This document shows positions 5,031 through 8,169 of a DNA stretch of 8,169 nt, in pieces. A model generated the notes under the pieces. It made no database searches. It was not told where the DNA came from and saw only the letters and a list, made by a program, of their open reading frames with translations. A program made the translations under genes and the position numbers. Source of the DNA: an uncultured Atopobiaceae bacterium (lineage in GTDB: Bacteria > Actinomycetota > Coriobacteriia > Coriobacteriales > Atopobiaceae); contig CAJOGH010000035.1 in NCBI GenBank assembly GCA_905233865.1, positions 1-8,169 on the forward strand, given 5' to 3'. Numbering within the stretch: the first letter of the stretch is position 1; each line of letters starts with the position of its first letter.

Positions 5031-6482
5031 ATGTTTGACTTCACAGCACAGCAGGTGACGGACGCGACGTCTGCAACACTCGTCGCAGGGCCTGCGGACA
5101 TCGTATGTCACGATTGCGTATTTGACTCCCGCCTCGCGCAGGCGGGGTCGCTCTTTGTCGCCTTCCCTGGCGAGTTCGTGGACGGCAACGACTATGCGGA
5201 GGCCGCGGCCGCGGCCGGCGCCACCGTCATTGCCATGACCGGCACCGCGCCCGAGGGCCTGCTCGAGGCCGCCCACCGTGGCGAGGTCGCCGTGCTCCAC
5301 TGCGACGGCGATGACGGAGAGGAGTTCCTCCTGCGCCTGGCCGCCAGCTGGCGCGCCGCCAACCCGCAGTGGAAGGTTGTGGGCGTCACCGGGTCGGTGG
5401 GCAAGACCACGACCAAGGACATGTGCGCCGCCGCGCTTGCCACGCGCTATCGCGTGCATGCCACGTCCGGCAACTTCAACAACCTCATCGGCATGCCCGC
5501 CACGCTGCTGTCCGCCAGCGCCGAGGACGAGGCCCTCGTGGTGGAGATGGGCATGAACCACACGGGCGAGATAAGCCGCCTCACGCGCGCCTGCCGCCCG
5601 GACGTCGCCCTTGTCACCAACGTGGGCACCTCCCACATCGGCTTCCTTGGCTCGCAGGAGAACATCGCCCGCGCCAAGGCTGAGATCCTCGAGGGCATGG
5701 GCCCCTCCTCCCGTCCCACCGCCTCTGGCGTCACGCCCATGCTGGCGCTCGTTGACGGCGACGGCTTCACCGACTTCATCTCAACTCAGTTTGCCGAGCC
5801 TGCGGGTGTGGACGTCATGCTCGTGGGCGGCTCGGATGCCGCTGCCGTGCGTGCGCGCGACGTGGAACTGGACGCCCAGGGGCACCCCTCCTTCACGCTT
5901 GAGATGGACGGCCTCTCCCGTCCCACCACGCTCCCGGTGGCCTCGCGCCAGCTGGTGAGTGACTTCCTCCTTGCCATGGCCGTCAGCGTCCGCCTGGGTG
6001 CCGACGCAGGCGAGGCCGCGGCTGCGGTCGAGGCCATGAAGCCCACCCACATGCGCCTGGAGGTCGTCGAGGCCGCCTGTGGTGCGCGTGTCATCGATGA
6101 CTCCTACAACGCCAGCCCCTCCTCCATGGCCGCCGCGCTTGACGTGCTCTGCGCCATGGAGCTTCCCGAGGGTGGCCGCAGGATCGCGGTCCTGGGCCAG
6201 ATAGGGGAGCTTGGCGCCTCCGCCGCGCACCTCCACTCCCTCATTGGTGCCTACGCCGCCGCCAAGCCGCTCGATCTCATCGCCTTCGTGGGCGGCGAGG
6301 ACGCAGACTCCATGGCAGCCGCTGCGCGCATTATGGGCTTCTCGGACGACAAGATCGAGCGCTTCGACGACGTCGAGGCCGCCATCAAGGTCATCCCGCA
6401 GCTGCTGGGTCCCCATGACCTGGTGCTTGCCAAGGGCTCGCGCTCTGTGGGGCTCGACCGCCTGGTCCAGGAGGTGCGCTAG
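5031..6482 (+). CDS. murF: UDP-N-acetylmuramoyl-tripeptide--D-alanyl-D-alanine ligase MurF
   Basis: MurF adds D-Ala-D-Ala to UDP-MurNAc-tripeptide in the cytoplasm using ATP. The 483 residues fall in the family range. The N-terminal domain contains FDSRLAQAGSLFVAFPGEFVDGNDY (31-55), the pattern that recognises the UDP-sugar. The ATP loop is GSVGKTT (121-127), followed by NFNN (148-151), VEMGMNHTGEI (171-181) and TNVGTSHIGFLG (197-208 region). The C-terminal domain carries DDSYNASPSSM (356-366), VLGQIGELG (387-395) and AKGSR (467-471). DSYNASP separates MurF from MurE, MurC and MurD; the MurE DNP(A/R) signature is not present. The family's usual GDMLELG reads GQIGELG here. The start is supported by AGAGG (5021-5025), 17 bases after the ftsI stop. 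In most dcw clusters murE lies between these two genes, but here it does not. Confidence 0.95.
   Translation: MFDFTAQQVTDATSATLVAGPADIVCHDCVFDSRLAQAGSLFVAFPGEFVDGNDYAEAAAAAGATVIAMTGTAPEGLLEAAHRGEVAVLHCDGDDGEEFLLRLAASWRAANPQWKVVGVTGSVGKTTTKDMCAAALATRYRVHATSGNFNNLIGMPATLLSASAEDEALVVEMGMNHTGEISRLTRACRPDVALVTNVGTSHIGFLGSQENIARAKAEILEGMGPSSRPTASGVTPMLALVDGDGFTDFISTQFAEPAGVDVMLVGGSDAAAVRARDVELDAQGHPSFTLEMDGLSRPTTLPVASRQLVSDFLLAMAVSVRLGADAGEAAAAVEAMKPTHMRLEVVEAACGARVIDDSYNASPSSMAAALDVLCAMELPEGGRRIAVLGQIGELGASAAHLHSLIGAYAAAKPLDLIAFVGGEDADSMAAAARIMGFSDDKIERFDDVEAAIKVIPQLLGPHDLVLAKGSRSVGLDRLVQEVR
6469..6474 (+). promoter_or_regulatory. mraY ribosome-binding site inside murF
   Basis: A consensus AGGAGG ends eight bases before the mraY ATG and lies within the last codons of murF. 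With the murF stop directly abutting the mraY start, this implies coupled translation of the two genes. Confidence 0.8.
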
Positions 6483-7514
6483 ATGATTGGCTTTACGAGC
6501 TACCCGACCCTCAAGGTCTTTCTTGGCCTGGGCATCGCGACCGTCATCACGCTGGTGCTCATGCCCCTGTTCATCAAGTTCATGCGTCGTGAGGGCGTGG
6601 GCCAGCAGATTCGTGCCGACGGCCCCCAGCGCCACCTGATCAAGCAGGGCACGCCCACCATGGGCGGCGTCGTCATCATCGTGGCGGTGTTCCTCACCTG
6701 CGTCCTGTGCGGCACCTGGACCGTCGACCTCATCCTTGTGGTGGCCATCTTCCTGCTCACGGGTCTCATTGGCCTGCTCGACGATGTCGAGAGCGTCGCG
6801 CACAAGCGCTCGCTGGGTCTTACTCCCTCGCAAAAGATGATTGGCCTGGGCGTCCAGGCCGTCGGCTTCTGCTTTTTGGCGGTCAACTTCTGCAACATCT
6901 CGCCTGTCGTCACCTTCCCCGGCGGCCTTAGCGTCGACCTTGGCGTGCTGACGACCCGCTTCATGTACGACGGCGTGCTTGAGCTGCAGATTCCCTGGCT
7001 CTATATCGTCTTCGTCTTCCTGCTCTTTGCCGGTCTCTCCAACGCGGTCAACCTCACCGACGGCCTGGACGGCCTCGCGGGTGGCTGCACGATGATCGTC
7101 ATGCTTGTCATGGCGGCCGTCGCCTTCTCCTACGATGAGCTCAACCTCGCCATCTTCGCGGGCGCCATCGCAGGCTCCTGCGTCGGCTTCCTCTGGTTCA
7201 ACGGGCACCCGGCCACGATCTTCATGGGCGACACCGGCTCGCTCGCCCTCGGCGGCGCCTTTGCCGGCCTGGCCGTCCTCACCAAGACCGAGGTCATCTC
7301 GCTCATCATCGGCGGCCTCTTTGTCGCCGAGGCGCTCTCCGTCATGATCCAGGTCATCAGCTTCAAGGCCACGGGCAAGCGCGTCTTCCTCATGGCACCC
7401 CTGCACCACCACTTTGAGAAGAAGGGTTGGGCGGAGGACAAGGTCGTGATGCGCTTCTGGATCGTCACGGCAATGCTCGCCTCCATCGGCTTCTCCCTCT
7501 GGTTCATAGGATAG
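6483..7514 (+). CDS. mraY: Phospho-N-acetylmuramoyl-pentapeptide-transferase MraY
   Basis: MraY transfers phospho-MurNAc-pentapeptide from the UDP precursor to undecaprenyl phosphate, making lipid I at the inner face of the membrane. The 343 residues contain about ten hydrophobic helices, as in the family. Key sequences are GTPTMGG (56-62), the Asp-Asp pair D100-D101 followed by the cytoplasmic loop with KRSLGLTPSQK (108-118), NAVNLTDGLDGLAGG (187-201) with its magnesium-binding and catalytic aspartates, NGHPATIFMGDTGSLALGG (240-258), and the histidine motif APLHHHFEKKGW (305-316). All catalytic residues expected of an active enzyme are present. The gene starts immediately after the murF stop with its AGGAGG inside murF, and ends eight bases before murD. 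It is a short version of the family, mainly in inter-helix loops. Nothing unusual in composition. Confidence 0.97.
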   Translation: MIGFTSYPTLKVFLGLGIATVITLVLMPLFIKFMRREGVGQQIRADGPQRHLIKQGTPTMGGVVIIVAVFLTCVLCGTWTVDLILVVAIFLLTGLIGLLDDVESVAHKRSLGLTPSQKMIGLGVQAVGFCFLAVNFCNISPVVTFPGGLSVDLGVLTTRFMYDGVLELQIPWLYIVFVFLLFAGLSNAVNLTDGLDGLAGGCTMIVMLVMAAVAFSYDELNLAIFAGAIAGSCVGFLWFNGHPATIFMGDTGSLALGGAFAGLAVLTKTEVISLIIGGLFVAEALSVMIQVISFKATGKRVFLMAPLHHHFEKKGWAEDKVVMRFWIVTAMLASIGFSLWFIG

Positions 7515-7522
7515 GTACTCAC

Positions 7523-8169
7523 ATGACCACATCTGCTAGCAACGCCCAGCTGGGCAATGTCCTTGTGCTCGGATACGGCAAGACCGGCGTGGCGCTTGCC
7601 CGCTATCTCACGGGCCCCGCCTCATCTCGCGTGAGCTCGGTCACCCTCGTGGGCGGCCTCAAGAGCCAGCCCGACGACACGGCCGCCGAGCTCGAGCGCG
7701 CCGGCGTGGACGTCCGCCTGGGCACCGAGGACGTCAGCGGCTCCTTTGACCTCTGCATCGCGAGCCCCGGCATCTCCGAGCTCTCCGACTTCCATCGCGC
7801 CGCCGCCGCTGCCTCGCGCGAGACGATAGGCGAGCCCGAGTTTGCCTGGCGCGAGAGCCCCAGCAGGTGGGTGGGCATCACCGGAACCAACGGCAAGACC
7901 ACGACGACCTCGCTTACCGCCCACCTCCTCCAGGTGGCCGGTCTGGACGCGACCTGCGTGGGCAACATCGGCACGCTTGCAACGGCCCAGGTCCCGAGCC
8001 GCGCTGCGGGCAGCTGGTTCGTTGCCGAGCTCTCCAGCTTCCAGCTGGCCGGCACCTCCCGCCTCCACCCGCACGTCGCGGTCCTTCTGAACATCACCCC
8101 CGACCACCTGGCCTGGCACGGCTCCCACGAGGCGTACGTTGCCGCCAAGGCCAAGGTCTTTGCCAACAT
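7523..8169 (+). CDS. murD: UDP-N-acetylmuramoylalanine--D-glutamate ligase MurD, 3' end cut by window
   Basis: The first 215 codons of murD are present; the rest lies beyond the window. MurD adds D-glutamate to UDP-MurNAc-L-Ala in the cytoplasm, an ATP-dependent step. The Rossmann-like N-terminal domain has VLGYGKTGVALARYL (15-29) and ASPGI (80-84). The central ATPase domain has the P-loop GTNGKTTTTSL (121-131), GNIG (147-150), VAELSSFQL (167-175) and the metal/substrate region LNITPDHLAWHGSHEAYVAAKAKVF (189-213). ELSSFQL and NITPDHLxxH together are diagnostic for MurD among the Mur ligases. The ATG is eight bases after the mraY stop; its ribosome-binding site (AGGATAGG, overlapping the mraY end) is only moderate. 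In canonical clusters ftsW, murG and murC follow. Confidence 0.95.
   Translation, partial: MTTSASNAQLGNVLVLGYGKTGVALARYLTGPASSRVSSVTLVGGLKSQPDDTAAELERAGVDVRLGTEDVSGSFDLCIASPGISELSDFHRAAAAASRETIGEPEFAWRESPSRWVGITGTNGKTTTTSLTAHLLQVAGLDATCVGNIGTLATAQVPSRAAGSWFVAELSSFQLAGTSRLHPHVAVLLNITPDHLAWHGSHEAYVAAKAKVFAN

Noticed and set aside
5781..7532. 583-codon open frame on the minus strand across murF and mraY
   Set aside because: It lies antisense to two genes with complete catalytic motifs. Its composition (His, Asp, Gly, Ala rich, no recognisable domain) is typical of antisense frames in GC-rich DNA.
1..8169. CRISPR arrays, tRNA or rRNA genes, insertion sequences, attachment sites
   Set aside because: None seen. 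No regularly spaced repeats of CRISPR size, no transposase, no terminal inverted repeats and no RNA-gene signature were found by reading.

Overview
The window is GC-rich chromosomal DNA carrying the start of a division and cell-wall (dcw) cluster. The order mraZ-rsmH-ftsL-pbp(ftsI)-murF-mraY-murD, with Gram-positive-type RsmH (a cysteine cluster near the C-terminus), points to a Gram-positive bacterium. The base composition, the protein style and the absence of murE between ftsI and murF suggest an actinobacterium of the Coriobacteriia, perhaps Olsenella-like. That placement is an inference from general resemblance; no database search was possible.

Layout. Positions 1-636 (minus strand) hold the N-terminal part of an Mrp/NBP35-type P-loop ATPase, cut by the window edge. 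Positions 637-1059 are a 423-base divergent intergenic region, less GC-rich than the genes. It holds several inverted repeats, two GAAC-N4-GTTC (LexA-like) dyads exactly 50 bases apart, a three-unit 10-base MraZ box, and a good promoter (TTGCAA-N17-TATAGT) overlapping that box. From 1060 onward all genes lie on the plus strand and are tightly packed (0-17 bases apart), except for a 203-base spacer between rsmH and ftsL that is almost free of T. The window ends inside murD; ftsW, murG and murC would be expected next but are not seen.

How the genes work together. MraZ is the transcriptional regulator of the cluster and probably represses its own promoter. RsmH methylates 16S rRNA. The FtsL-like protein and the class B penicillin-binding protein act at the septum. 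MurF, MraY and MurD make and load the peptidoglycan precursor: MurD adds D-Glu, MurF adds D-Ala-D-Ala, and MraY transfers the finished UMP-MurNAc-pentapeptide to the lipid carrier. MurE, which adds the third residue, must be encoded elsewhere.

I found no evidence for a new defence, mobile or biosynthetic system. The gene content is conventional core machinery. The points of interest are regulatory (MraZ box, LexA-like sites, T-poor spacer) and organisational (missing murE, and a GC dip at exactly that junction).
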